From contig UQKL01000007.1 of the NCBI GenBank assembly GCA_900541695.1, positions 1-64,000 on the forward strand: 64,000 bases of DNA. The letters run 5' to 3'. This DNA is from an uncultured Collinsella sp. (GTDB lineage: Bacteria; Actinomycetota; Coriobacteriia; Coriobacteriales; Coriobacteriaceae). Under the pieces are notes generated by a model. That model was not told the origin of the DNA and searched no databases. It saw nothing but the letters and a program-made list of their open reading frames with translations. The number at the start of each line of letters is the position of its first letter. Position 1 is the first letter of the stretch. The translations under genes and the position numbers were made by a program. Shown here piece after piece: positions 17,593-26,728 of this stretch.

Positions 17593-18432
17593 GTGATTGA
17601 TTCGGAACAGCTTAAGCAACATATGGTCAAGGCCGTGGAGGAGATTCGCGCCACCAATCCGATGGCCGGCTCCATCACCAACACGGTGACGATCGACTTT
17701 GTCGCCAACGCGCAGCTCGCTGTGGGCGGTTCGGCCGCCATGGTCTATCTGCCCGACGAGGGCGAGGCGCTCGTTGCCGGCGGCGGCGCCATCTATCTCA
17801 ACATGGGCACGCTCTTCCCCATCTACGAGCAGACGATTCCCCGCGCGGCGAAGGCGGCACACGACGCCGGCAAGCCCTGGGTGCTCGATCCGGTGGGTCT
17901 GGGCATCGGTAGCCTGCGCACCCAGCTGGTAAACGAGCTCAAGCAGTACAAGCCCGCCATCGTGCGCGGCAACGCCTCCGAGATTATCGCGCTCGCCGGC
18001 CTGTGGGGTCTTGAGGGCGAGGCGGCCGATCTGAGCCGCGTGCGCGGTGTCGATACCACCGACACGGTCGATGCCGCCCGCGACGCCGCCGTGGCGCTCG
18101 CCCGCTACACCGGCGGCGCCGTAGTGGTCTCGGGCGAAGTCGACCTGATCACCGACAGCACGACGGTGGCCAAATCCCACGGCGGCAGCCCGCTCATGTC
18201 CAAGATCACCGGTTGCGGCTGCTCGCAGGGCGGCGTGCTGGCCGTGTACGCCTGCGCCGCCGACCCGTTTACGGCAGCCATCTGCGGCACCGCCGTCTAC
18301 AACGTGGCCGGCACGCGTGCCGCCGCTGTCGCCGATGCCCCGGCAAGCTTTAAGGTCGCCTTTATCGACGAGCTCTACCGCGCAACCGCCCAAGACATCG
18401 CCGATAACCGACTCGAGCTCGAGGAGGCATAG
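17593..18432 (+). CDS. thiM: Hydroxyethylthiazole kinase
   Basis: Phosphorylates the salvaged thiazole alcohol so it can be joined to the pyrimidine by ThiE. 279 residues from GTG 17593, which follows AAGGAGG; the longer frame runs back through the riboswitch and is not real. Family motifs include VLDPVGLGIGSLR, VRGNASEI and the glycine- and cysteine-rich ITGCGCSQGG that holds the catalytic Cys. First gene of a three-gene operon, 3 bp from the next gene, under TPP control. Confidence 0.95.
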   Translation: MIDSEQLKQHMVKAVEEIRATNPMAGSITNTVTIDFVANAQLAVGGSAAMVYLPDEGEALVAGGGAIYLNMGTLFPIYEQTIPRAAKAAHDAGKPWVLDPVGLGIGSLRTQLVNELKQYKPAIVRGNASEIIALAGLWGLEGEAADLSRVRGVDTTDTVDAARDAAVALARYTGGAVVVSGEVDLITDSTTVAKSHGGSPLMSKITGCGCSQGGVLAVYACAADPFTAAICGTAVYNVAGTRAAAVADAPASFKVAFIDELYRATAQDIADNRLELEEA

Positions 18433-18435
18433 GCC

Positions 18436-18777
18436 ATGTCCGAGCCCGTAACCAATGCCAGCATGAACACGCTCGTCGCCGTGGCCATCGCCCCGTGCGG
18501 CACCGGCGATGAACTGTCCGCCGAGGTCGCCGAGGTCGTGCGCGTCATTCGCGAGAGCGGCCTTCCCAACCGCACCACCTCGATGTTCACCGAGATCGAG
18601 GGTGACTGGGACGAGGTCATGCAGGTCGTGCGCGACGCAACCTTTGTGTTGGCGAGCAAGGGCATCCGCACCGAAGTCGTGCTCAAAGCCGATATTCGAC
18701 CCGGATTTACCGACACCATGACCGGCAAGCTCGAGCGCATGGAAGCACAGATCAAAAAGCAGGAGGAAGCACGATGA
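18436..18777 (+). CDS. Thiamine-binding protein (MTH1187/YkoF family)
   Basis: 113 residues of the MTH1187 (DUF77) ferredoxin-like fold: NTLVAVAIAPCGTG at the start and GIRTEVVLKADIRPG near the end. Relatives bind thiamine or its pyrimidine part in the cytoplasm. It sits between thiM and thiE and its stop overlaps the thiE ATG (ATGA), so translation is coupled. It probably carries a thiamine precursor for salvage. Confidence 0.88.
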   Translation: MSEPVTNASMNTLVAVAIAPCGTGDELSAEVAEVVRVIRESGLPNRTTSMFTEIEGDWDEVMQVVRDATFVLASKGIRTEVVLKADIRPGFTDTMTGKLERMEAQIKKQEEAR

Positions 18778-19469
18778 GCATCCGCGACAACCTTGATATC
18801 TCGGCCTATCTGGTACTCGGCCCCGAAAACACGCTCGGGCGTCCCGTGGGCGATGTGGTGGCCCAGGCGCTCGACGCAGGCTTTACCTGCATCCAGGTGC
18901 GCTCCAAGGTGGCAAGTGCCCGCGAGATCATCGCGCTGACGGGCGACGCCGCGCAGGCAATCGCACAGGCCGGCAAGACCGATCAGGTCGCCCTGCTGAT
19001 CGACGACCGCCTGGACTGCGTACTCGCCGCGCGCGAGCAGGGCATCGCTGTCGACGGCGTGCACGTTGGCCAGAGCGATATTCCCGTCGAGGTCTGCCGC
19101 AAACTTTTGGGCCCCGATGCCATTGTGGGCCTTTCGGCCCGTTGCGAGGAGATGCTCGAGTACGTCAAGACCGCCGACATGAGCCTGGTCGACTACCTGG
19201 GCATCGGCCCGCTCCACGAGACCGAGACCAAGCGCGACTGCGGACGCGCGGCCGACGGCTCTATCATCACCAAGAGCTTTGAGGACTTGGCCGCACTCCA
19301 CGCGGCAAGCCCCGTGCCCATCGTGGTGGGCGGCGGCGTCAAGACGGCCGACCTGCCACAGCTCAAGGCCACCGGCGTCGATGGCTTCTTTGTGGTGAGC
19401 GCCGTCTGCAGTGCCGACGACCCCTACGCCGCCGCCAAGGAGCTCGTCGATACCTGGCAGCAGGCATAG
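18774..19469 (+). CDS. thiE: Thiamine phosphate synthase
   Basis: Joins hydroxymethylpyrimidine diphosphate to thiazole phosphate, giving thiamine phosphate. 231 residues of a TIM barrel with CIQVRSK, LLIDDRLD, GVHVGQSD, YLGIGPLHETETKRD and VVGGGVK, all at family positions. Last gene of the TPP-controlled operon. No thiD is present in this window, so the pyrimidine kinase must be encoded elsewhere or be missing. Confidence 0.95.
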   Translation: MSIRDNLDISAYLVLGPENTLGRPVGDVVAQALDAGFTCIQVRSKVASAREIIALTGDAAQAIAQAGKTDQVALLIDDRLDCVLAAREQGIAVDGVHVGQSDIPVEVCRKLLGPDAIVGLSARCEEMLEYVKTADMSLVDYLGIGPLHETETKRDCGRAADGSIITKSFEDLAALHAASPVPIVVGGGVKTADLPQLKATGVDGFFVVSAVCSADDPYAAAKELVDTWQQA

Positions 19470-19516
19470 GCTCAAGCCGAGCAGCCGATTCGCAGCCTCA
19501 TATCTTCAGCGATGGA

Positions 19517-19556
19517 AAGCGCATCCCAGTTTGGACCTCCATTCCGGGATGCGCTT
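19517..19556. terminator. Hairpin between convergent genes
   Basis: AAGCGCATCCC (19517-19527) pairs with GGGATGCGCTT (19546-19556). It lies between thiE and the patatin gene. There is no clear T-run. Confidence 0.6.
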
Positions 19557-19581
19557 CCCGCCGAGATGGCGGCAGCAGCCT

Positions 19582-20451
19582 CTACCCTGCCAGATATGTC
19601 TCCAGTGCCGGCAAGGTTGCCTCCGCATCGCGGCGGCCGATCTGATAGATGCGTTCGAGTTCATCGGGCTCGCGGCACAGCGACGGCACCTTCACCGATT
19701 CGCTCGGCCGCACCACAAAGATTTCGCCGGCAGCCTCGCGACGCGCCAGGTCATCGAGCGTAGCATTGTAGACCTCATGCCGATGCTCAAGCGCCGCGAC
19801 AAACTCCGGGTAGTGACGGAACACGCGCCGCAGCATGGGCATCACGCTGTTGGGCTGCTTCACAAAGCCCGCCGGCTGCGTGAGTACCACGATATTGCGG
19901 TCATACCCCTGCGCAAACAGCCATGCACTGGGAATAGAATCAGCCACGCCACCATCCAGATACTTATGCCCGTCAATAGCAACGGGACGCGTCGCCACGG
20001 GAATCGCCGACGATGCCCGGATCCACTCGATATCCCTCTCGTCGCCATAGGGCAGGTCGTGGTAGACGGCCTTGCCCGTCTCGATATCGGTGCACACGCA
20101 CGTAAACCGCATAGGACAGGCGCGATACGCCTCCAAGTCAATGGGATCGCGCTCGATAGGCACCTCGTGATAGGCAAAATCGGCATTGAACATATCGCCG
20201 GTCCGCAGCCAGCTTGCTACACCCGCATAGCGCTTATCGGCACAATAGGCCTTGTTATAGCGAATGGCACGGCCGATCTGGCGCGATTTAAAATTGTAGC
20301 CAAACGCCGCGCCCGCCGAGACGCCCACCATATGGTCGCAGGTCAAACCGTGCTCCATCCAAACGTCGAGCACGCCCGCCGTATACATACCGCGGTAGCC
20401 GCCTCCCTCGAGCGCGAGCCCCACCGTGCGCGTCATAGTTGACTGTGCCAT
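19582..20451 (-). CDS. Patatin-like phospholipase
   Basis: 289 residues. Near the N-terminus, EGGGYRG is the oxyanion loop and GVSAGA holds the nucleophilic Ser. LDGGVADSIP supplies the catalytic Asp of the Ser-Asp dyad. This is the RssA/YjjU-type bacterial patatin group, which hydrolyses acyl esters of lipids. No signal peptide is seen. The start ATG 20451 has a GGAGA site 7 nt upstream. It stands alone. Confidence 0.9.
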   Translation of the reverse strand: MAQSTMTRTVGLALEGGGYRGMYTAGVLDVWMEHGLTCDHMVGVSAGAAFGYNFKSRQIGRAIRYNKAYCADKRYAGVASWLRTGDMFNADFAYHEVPIERDPIDLEAYRACPMRFTCVCTDIETGKAVYHDLPYGDERDIEWIRASSAIPVATRPVAIDGHKYLDGGVADSIPSAWLFAQGYDRNIVVLTQPAGFVKQPNSVMPMLRRVFRHYPEFVAALEHRHEVYNATLDDLARREAAGEIFVVRPSESVKVPSLCREPDELERIYQIGRRDAEATLPALETYLAG

Positions 20452-20775
20452 GCGACCATCTCCATCCCCACAAATTCAAACGGAACAAGTATACCCGTCA
20501 ACATATACCGCCCCAGTCGCATTTTTATCGAACATCGCATCATCGCGCTGCCGTTTGTCGAATAATAGCCACCCACAGCATGTGTACCCCTATATAATTT
20601 TGCACTGTTGTTTATACTACTCAGCAGTTATCAACAGCGAACATTAGCCGGCAAAGTAACCCAACAACGCAGCAAGGCGGGGGCCTGGATACACGCAAAA
20701 CGCTGAGCAACGATGCGTGTACACAACGAGCTCGCCCGACGCAATCCGCTCCGACTTCAGAAAGCCGCTTAGAAC
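20452..20775. other. 324-bp gene-free region with a hairpin
   Basis: This is the divergent region between the patatin gene and the first c-di-GMP gene. It is AT-rich in the middle. TACACGCA (20690-20697) pairs with TGCGTGTA (20714-20721), leaving a 16-nt loop. I compared it with c-di-GMP riboswitch consensus and did not find a convincing match. Promoters for both genes must lie here. Confidence 0.5.
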
Positions 20776-23493
20776 ATGGATACTGTCAGCAATTACACCG
20801 AAACGCTCGAAAAGACCGTCCGTGACCTTCTCGAGCGTCAGGAGGATCTGATCAGGACCGCCTTTACCGACCAGCTTACCGGGCTTGGCAACCGTGGCGG
20901 CTTTGCCCGTTCCCTCGAGGAGCTCTGGGAGCAGGACACCCCCGTTACCATGGCGTTCATCGACATCGACAATCTCAAGCACTGCAACGACGTCTTTGGG
21001 CATGACGAGGGCAACCGCTATATCTTGCAGGTAAGCCTCTATCTCAAACTGTATATGAAAGTGGACGAGGCGGCGTTTCGCATAGGCGGCGACGAGTTTG
21101 CCATCCTATCTACGATTGCGACCGAGGACGACCTCGCCGAGCGTCTGGAACACTGCCGAACGATCCTGCTCAAAAACAACGATTCCGAGATGCCCCACTC
21201 GTTTAGCTACGGAGTGGCACACGCCGACCCCGCCCTGGGCGAAGCCTCCAATCGCATGACACTCGATGCCGACCATCGCATGTACGACTACAAGCTACGT
21301 CATGCTATGCACCTCGATCGGCGCAATATCACGCAAGTCCACGCCGACGACTTCGAAATAAGCGATCGCATTTTTGACGCCTTTTCGATGCTCAACGAGG
21401 GCCGTTATTTCTTTATCGAGAACTTGGACAAGGACCGCACCCTTTGGTCGCAAGGTGCCTTGCGCGATCTCGGTCTTCCTTCGGAGCACATAGACAGCTG
21501 CCGCGATTTCTGGAAGACGCGCGTCCATCCCGATGACCTCGAGGCCTACGCCAACGACATCAACCAGATCTTTAACGGCTCCAAACACCGCCGCGTCATG
21601 CAGTACCGCATGCGCAATGCCGCGGGTGACTACGTTCTCTGCCGTGCTCGCGGGTTTCGCATCGACGGCGACGGAAATGTCCCCTCGCTCTATGTCGGCG
21701 AACTCGTCAACCACTCGCTTGCCGAAACCGTCGACGCCGCCACAGGCCTCGGAACGCAGCGCATGCTGGTCAACGCTATCGATGCCTGCCGTCGCGACCG
21801 CTGCGAGACGGGGCTTATAGCGGTGCGCATTCGTGGCACGGCGAATCTCAACGAGCTCTACGGGGCCGAGGCTGTCGACAACATGCTTGCCGAATACGCA
21901 GGCCGCATGCTGTCGATCACCCGCGGCAGAAGCCGGGTCTTCCGTTCACGAAGCGTCCAGTTCGTCGTGCTCAGCAACGATTTGGACCATGAGGCATTCG
22001 AGCAACTGACCCGCCACCTTAAAGAGGCTGTTTTCGCTCCTGTTCAAATCGCGGGCGACACCATTACTCCCGTCTGCCTTGTCGTCCCGGCCTTTTACGA
22101 GCAGTTAACCCATCAAGCGACCGCCGTTTTAGGCGAACTCGACCGTCGCCTTCGCACGGCCGGCGGGCTTGTTCCCAACGACAGCCTCCCCATACCCGAG
22201 GCGGAGCGCAAAAGCGCCATCGCCGAACGTATCGACTCGCTCACGGGCCTCTATCGACCCAGCGAGTTTATGCGGCGCGCCAACGCATTTCTCGAGGCAA
22301 GGCGCGACGACACCTGGTGCATCGCCACCGTCGACATGGGTCACATGCGCCTGTTTAATGAATGGCACGGCCAGGCCGAGGGCGACCGCGTACTCGCCGA
22401 TGTGGGCACGGTCCTCAAGGACATCGAGAATGCCGATATGGGCGTCGCAGGGTACTGGGGCCAAGATGACTTTTGCGTACTCATCCCCTTTAAGCACATC
22501 ACCGTCCATCAAATCTACAACCGCGTTCGCGAGGCAGTAGCCAGGCATGATGACGGCGTAGGTTTTTGGCCGTCCATGGGCATTTACCCCATCGACTCCA
22601 ATGAGGAGATCACCATCGATGCGCAGGCAAAGGCCATGTTTACCAATCGACGCGCCAAAAACGACTTCAAGGAGCGCATTGCTATTTTCCGCCCCGAAGA
22701 ATATGAACACGAGATTGCGTTCCACCGCACGCTGACCGAGTTCCAGTACGCGCTCTCAAATGGCCGCATCACGTACTACCTGCAGCCCCAGGTCGATATG
22801 GAAACCGGCGAGATCATTGGCGCCGAGGCACTTACGCGCTGGATTGACAAGGACGGCTCTCTCATTTCGCCCGCAACGTTTATCCCCGCACTCGAGGAAA
22901 GCGGCTTTGTGGTGACGCTCGACAAGTACATTTGGCAGGGTGTCGCCATATGGCTTCGCGAGCGTCTCGATCGCGGTCTTCGCGTGGTTCCGGTCTCGCT
23001 TAATGTGTCTCGCGTGGACATTCTTGCCTGCGACGTTGCCGAGCATATGGGATCGCTCGCCGCCCAATACAACCTGCCGCCCGAGCTCATGCGCATCGAG
23101 ATCACCGAGACGGCTTATACGGGAGAGTCCGAAGCCGTGGACAAACTGACAGCCGACTTGCACACCCGCGGCTTCTCGACCTATATGGACGATTTTGGCA
23201 CCGGTCAGTCCACGCTCGCGATGCTCAAGAACGTCAACGTCGACGTCATCAAGCTCGACCGAACCTTTGTGCCCACCGACCGCGATCAAGGCCGCAGCGC
23301 GCAGATCGTGTCATCGATGCTCGAGATGGCGCAGTCGCTCCATCTGCCCATTGTAATCGAAGGCGTCGAGACAGATGAGCAGGCGAACATGCTACGCCAC
23401 ATGGGCGCCCGCTACGCTCAGGGTTTCCTCTACTACCGCCCCATGCCGGCGAAGGATTTTGAGGCATTGCTCGATGGTGGCAATAACAACTGA
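20776..23493 (+). CDS. Multi-domain c-di-GMP protein: GGDEF-PAS-GGDEF*-GGDEF*-EAL
   Basis: 905 residues, no TM segment. A coiled N-terminus leads into a canonical diguanylate cyclase domain (GGDEF at 104-108). A PAS-like fold follows (about 195-320), then two degenerate GGDEF domains (SRSVQF and GQDDF in place of the signature). The EAL phosphodiesterase domain (about 645-900) has its key motifs: EALTRW, SLNVSR, EITET, DDFGTGQST, IKLDRTF, VIEGVET. Both synthesis and hydrolysis of c-di-GMP are therefore possible. The ATG has a poor ribosome site, so the true start is slightly uncertain. The next gene is a shorter paralogue. Confidence 0.88.
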   Translation: MDTVSNYTETLEKTVRDLLERQEDLIRTAFTDQLTGLGNRGGFARSLEELWEQDTPVTMAFIDIDNLKHCNDVFGHDEGNRYILQVSLYLKLYMKVDEAAFRIGGDEFAILSTIATEDDLAERLEHCRTILLKNNDSEMPHSFSYGVAHADPALGEASNRMTLDADHRMYDYKLRHAMHLDRRNITQVHADDFEISDRIFDAFSMLNEGRYFFIENLDKDRTLWSQGALRDLGLPSEHIDSCRDFWKTRVHPDDLEAYANDINQIFNGSKHRRVMQYRMRNAAGDYVLCRARGFRIDGDGNVPSLYVGELVNHSLAETVDAATGLGTQRMLVNAIDACRRDRCETGLIAVRIRGTANLNELYGAEAVDNMLAEYAGRMLSITRGRSRVFRSRSVQFVVLSNDLDHEAFEQLTRHLKEAVFAPVQIAGDTITPVCLVVPAFYEQLTHQATAVLGELDRRLRTAGGLVPNDSLPIPEAERKSAIAERIDSLTGLYRPSEFMRRANAFLEARRDDTWCIATVDMGHMRLFNEWHGQAEGDRVLADVGTVLKDIENADMGVAGYWGQDDFCVLIPFKHITVHQIYNRVREAVARHDDGVGFWPSMGIYPIDSNEEITIDAQAKAMFTNRRAKNDFKERIAIFRPEEYEHEIAFHRTLTEFQYALSNGRITYYLQPQVDMETGEIIGAEALTRWIDKDGSLISPATFIPALEESGFVVTLDKYIWQGVAIWLRERLDRGLRVVPVSLNVSRVDILACDVAEHMGSLAAQYNLPPELMRIEITETAYTGESEAVDKLTADLHTRGFSTYMDDFGTGQSTLAMLKNVNVDVIKLDRTFVPTDRDQGRSAQIVSSMLEMAQSLHLPIVIEGVETDEQANMLRHMGARYAQGFLYYRPMPAKDFEALLDGGNNN

Positions 23494-23551
23494 TACGCTC
23501 GCGCGCAAAACGCCACCGCCGAAGGGGGCATTTGTCTCCATTAGCTAACTT

Positions 23552-23582
23552 ATATCCCCAGTTCAAACCGAATTGGGGATAT
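23552..23582. promoter_or_regulatory. Dyad between the two c-di-GMP genes
   Basis: ATATCCCCA (23552-23560) and its complement TGGGGATAT (23574-23582) flank a 13-bp centre. The dyad lies 37 bp before the second gene and could be an operator for it or a terminator for the first. Confidence 0.45.
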
Positions 23583-23619
23583 GATACAAACCGTTGTTCC
23601 CCCAAGGAGGTTATCCATC

Positions 23620-25149
23620 ATGAACGAGTCGTACCGCCTGGGCGAGCAATCGATTATTGCCTATCTTCAGCGACTTGCGAATGGCATCTCGACCGCCGAA
23701 CTCGATGTTGCCGCGCTGCCTGCTGAGCTACGCGCCGTTGGTGAGCAACTGCAAAAGACGCATGCTATCCTGCAACAAGAGCGCCAGCTGCTTGAGCGCA
23801 ACGCCTATATCGACCCGCTCACCAACTTGGGCAACCGCAGCGGACTCGACCGTCACGTCGAGCAGCTCTGGCGCAAAGGCGATCCCTTCACCTGCGCCTA
23901 TATTGACATCGACCATCTCAAGCATTGCAATGATAGGTTTGGCCACGCCGAAGGCAATCGCTATATTCTGAGCATCTGCCGCACGCTCTCCGAAACCATG
24001 GAGCACGATGAGATGCTGTTCCGTATCGGTGGAGACGAGTTTGTGCTTATCTCGCTCTCCGCAAACGAGACTGAACTCGAGCAGCGCTTGGAGCAGGTGC
24101 GTGCCGGGCTGATCGAGGCGAGCTCAGGTGGCAAGGCGCCCATGATCGCCAGCTTTAGCTTTGGCTGCTCGCGCGTCGATCCACTTGCCGGCGACACGCA
24201 TCGCCAGATGACGATGGATGCCGATCGCAAGATGTATCGCTATAAGCTTATGCATCGTGTACAGCAACCGAAAGACAATGACGCACTACAACGCCCAATC
24301 GTCGATCAGCTTCCCTGCAACGACCGGGTGTTCCAAGCAATCTCCATGAGCTCCGAGACGCGCTATCCGTTCATCCTTAACCTCGATACGGGCGAATCGC
24401 AATGGTCGGTTAACGCCGTGCGCGATTTTGACCTGCCCTCCCAGCACCCTTTTAACTCGGTCGACATGTGGCTCGCCCGCGTTCATCCCGAGGACCGCGA
24501 CAACGTACGCGCCGAGCTCGACATGGTGATAAACGGCACGTGGCACTTCCACTGCATGCAGTATCGCGTCATGAATACCGCCGGAAAATACGCGCTTTGC
24601 GACTGCACGGGTTACCGCCTGGACGGCACCGATACCGAGCCCAACATGTATGTGGGCATTGTCACCAACCGAAGCTTGGCAGATACGACCGATTCCGTGA
24701 CCGGTCTGGGCGATATCCACGCCCTGGTCAACGCCATTGGCGAGATGCGTCGCGTGGCACGAAACGCGGGCTTGATCGCCATTAAAATCGACGAAATCGC
24801 ACAGGTCAATGCCCGCTTTGGCTTTGATGCAGGCGACCGCGTTTTGGCAGAAAGCGCCGCCTGCCTCATGGATTGCTCGCGCGGCAAGGGTCGTCTGTTC
24901 CGCTCGACCGGACCGATGTTCGTGGCGCTCTTTGACGAGCTTGATCCCGAAGAGACCGACGCGGTTGCAGACGGAATCGAACGGTTCTTGGGATCGCCCG
25001 TGCTCCTTGGCTCATTTGAATATCAGCCGCCCCTTCGCGTGGCGACGCTTCATCTGGACGCCGTCGACCGACAGCCCGTTTCCATTTTGAACGAACTTAA
25101 TGCGCTGATTAAAGAGGCGCCGCAGGTACCGGGCACCAAGCTGGACTAG
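23620..25149 (+). CDS. Diguanylate cyclase: GGDEF-PAS-degenerate GGDEF
   Basis: 509 residues from ATG 23620, which has an excellent AAGGAGG site. An N-terminal helical region (1-60) precedes a canonical GGDEF domain (GGDEF at 137-141). A PAS-like domain follows (about 225-345), then a GGDEF-like domain with FRSTGPMF where the signature should be. The order and wording match residues 30-480 of the upstream protein, so the two arose by tandem duplication. This copy lacks the third GGDEF and the EAL domain and should only make c-di-GMP. Confidence 0.88.
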   Translation: MNESYRLGEQSIIAYLQRLANGISTAELDVAALPAELRAVGEQLQKTHAILQQERQLLERNAYIDPLTNLGNRSGLDRHVEQLWRKGDPFTCAYIDIDHLKHCNDRFGHAEGNRYILSICRTLSETMEHDEMLFRIGGDEFVLISLSANETELEQRLEQVRAGLIEASSGGKAPMIASFSFGCSRVDPLAGDTHRQMTMDADRKMYRYKLMHRVQQPKDNDALQRPIVDQLPCNDRVFQAISMSSETRYPFILNLDTGESQWSVNAVRDFDLPSQHPFNSVDMWLARVHPEDRDNVRAELDMVINGTWHFHCMQYRVMNTAGKYALCDCTGYRLDGTDTEPNMYVGIVTNRSLADTTDSVTGLGDIHALVNAIGEMRRVARNAGLIAIKIDEIAQVNARFGFDAGDRVLAESAACLMDCSRGKGRLFRSTGPMFVALFDELDPEETDAVADGIERFLGSPVLLGSFEYQPPLRVATLHLDAVDRQPVSILNELNALIKEAPQVPGTKLD

Positions 25150-25432
25150 CGTTATGGGGCGCATGATGGTTAATTCCGATCTCAGGCGAACACATCGGGC
25201 AAATAGGTCGTACCCGCAGTTAGCCGAACGTCCCCGCAGTCCCTCCCGGGGCCCGGGGGCACCGTTTCGATACTCTTGGTTTACTTTGCCTGATGCAAAT
25301 AAGTGCTCAACAAGATAGAACCTATCCCCCGCCACGGATATGCCCTCGAGTAAATCTGTTAAGCAAAGCCTATCAAATTCTATTGACAATTGGCTGCATT
25401 GGTCCATTTTGTCGTCCAGCCATTTCCGCTGG

Positions 25433-25753
25433 CTATCGCCTCATAAACACAAACCTAACGAGCCGCACGAACGACAAAGAGGCCAAGCTGAACAGAAGTA
25501 GAACCAAAACTTCAAAAACGCTGGTATTCCAATCGCGTACCCAGCCCTCTACCGCCCACAAGAAAAACAGCAGCCCCATCCATAACGTCACAGAAGAAAT
25601 CAGCTTTGCGTAAGGGCGTATATCAATCTCGCTCTCCCTTTTTGTGACATCATATCCAGCAATTGAGCAGAGCCATCTTCCTCTTCGGTATTGGATTGAA
25701 AGGACAATCAAGGCAATCGAAGTCATCAAGCAAACAGCATCCTCTGTTTCCAT
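25433..25753 (-). CDS. Small membrane protein, DUF3784-like
   Basis: 106 residues from ATG 25753 (AAAGGA upstream). Three hydrophobic stretches flank a central IAGYDVTKRESE segment. The IAGYN/D-plus-charged pattern after the first TM is typical of DUF3784 proteins. Function unknown. Base composition is more AT-rich than the flanks, and the region to the right carries a transposase remnant, so it may have been acquired. The 283 bp between it and the GGDEF gene show nothing recognisable. Confidence 0.6.
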   Translation of the reverse strand: METEDAVCLMTSIALIVLSIQYRRGRWLCSIAGYDVTKRESEIDIRPYAKLISSVTLWMGLLFFLWAVEGWVRDWNTSVFEVLVLLLFSLASLSFVRLVRFVFMRR

Positions 25754-25858
25754 AGAGTTTCCTTTGCTTTCCATCCTAGTTACGCATTCACAATCGAATC
25801 AAACCAAGTATGAATTACTCGATAGCAACCGCCTTAGTATAAACCATAGCCGCCGCAG

Positions 25859-26005
25859 CAGCCCGCCTTCCAAGGCCTCAAAGCTCGCCATCGAGGGCGA
25901 CCCGCCCAGACCCCTTACAATCTGCTCGCACGAGGCCCCGCACTCCAACATCCTCTGGACCGTATCCCGCTCGTACCTGGTGAGCGTGCCTGCCGTGGGC
26001 CCTCG
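25859..26005 (-). pseudogene. Remnant of an IS30-like transposase N-terminus
   Basis: Reading the minus strand gives GPTAGTLTRYERDTVQRML, then GASCEQIVRGLGGSPS. This is the typical HTH start of IS30-family transposases (a YERDTVQRML-type helix, then a G-x-S-P-S recognition region). Similarity stops about 15 residues later, and no start, catalytic domain or terminal repeats are visible. It is a decayed fragment about 100 bp upstream of the flavodoxin gene. Confidence 0.5.
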
Positions 26006-26087
26006 GGGCCGGCATCGTGCCCCACGCCATCTGCCCGCTCGTGCGATAATCCTCTGCAGAAGTCACCGACAGCAGAGGGAGTTTGTG

Positions 26088-26711
26088 ATGAAGGTTCTTT
26101 TGGTCAATGGCAGCCCCAAGGCAAACGGCAACACGGCCCGCGCACTCGCCGAGGTCGCCGAGCAGCTCAACGTCGAGGGCATCGATACCGAGATGTTTCA
26201 GCTGGGCGCCAAGCCTATTCGCGATTGCATCGGTTGCGGCCAGTGTGGCAAACTCGATTGCCGCTGCACCTTTGACGACGACGTGGTCAACAAGCTGATT
26301 GCCGCCGCCGAGCAGGCAGACGGCTTTGTCTTTGGCTCGCCCGTCTACTACGCGCACCCCAGCGGACGCATCCTCTCGGCTCTCGACCGCGCATTCTATG
26401 CCGGCAGCAAGGCCTTTGCGCACAAGCCGGGCGCCGCTGTCGCCGTTGCCCGTCGCGGCGGCACGTCGACCACGTTCGATGTGCTCAACAAGTACTTCAC
26501 CATCAACCAGATGCCCGTGGTAGCATCCACCTACTGGAACAACGTCTTTGGTGCCATGCCGGGCGAGGCCGCCCAGGACGCCGAGGGCCTTGCCACCATG
26601 CGAAACATCGGCAAAAACATGGCCTGGCTCCTGCGTTGCATCGAGGCGGGAAAGGCCGCCGGCATCGAAGCGCCCCAGGCCGATCGCGCTAGGACCAACT
26701 TCATCAGGTAG
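26088..26711 (+). CDS. NADPH-dependent FMN reductase / flavodoxin-like protein
   Basis: 207 residues from ATG 26088 (AGAGGGAG upstream); the longer open frame runs back through the transposase remnant. VNGSPKANGNT is the FMN phosphate loop, CIGCGQCG is the Cys cluster seen in anaerobe members of the family, and FGSPVYY is the second flavin-binding segment. It likely reduces quinones, disulfides or iron centres. The ArsC-like gene starts 17 bp later, so the two are probably co-transcribed. Confidence 0.88.
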   Translation: MKVLLVNGSPKANGNTARALAEVAEQLNVEGIDTEMFQLGAKPIRDCIGCGQCGKLDCRCTFDDDVVNKLIAAAEQADGFVFGSPVYYAHPSGRILSALDRAFYAGSKAFAHKPGAAVAVARRGGTSTTFDVLNKYFTINQMPVVASTYWNNVFGAMPGEAAQDAEGLATMRNIGKNMAWLLRCIEAGKAAGIEAPQADRARTNFIR

Positions 26712-26728
26712 AACGGCGGAACATAGAT

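Noticed and set aside
20644..20775. c-di-GMP riboswitch before the GGDEF/EAL gene
   Set aside because: There is a hairpin and some GC-rich text, but the conserved GEMM cores are not present.
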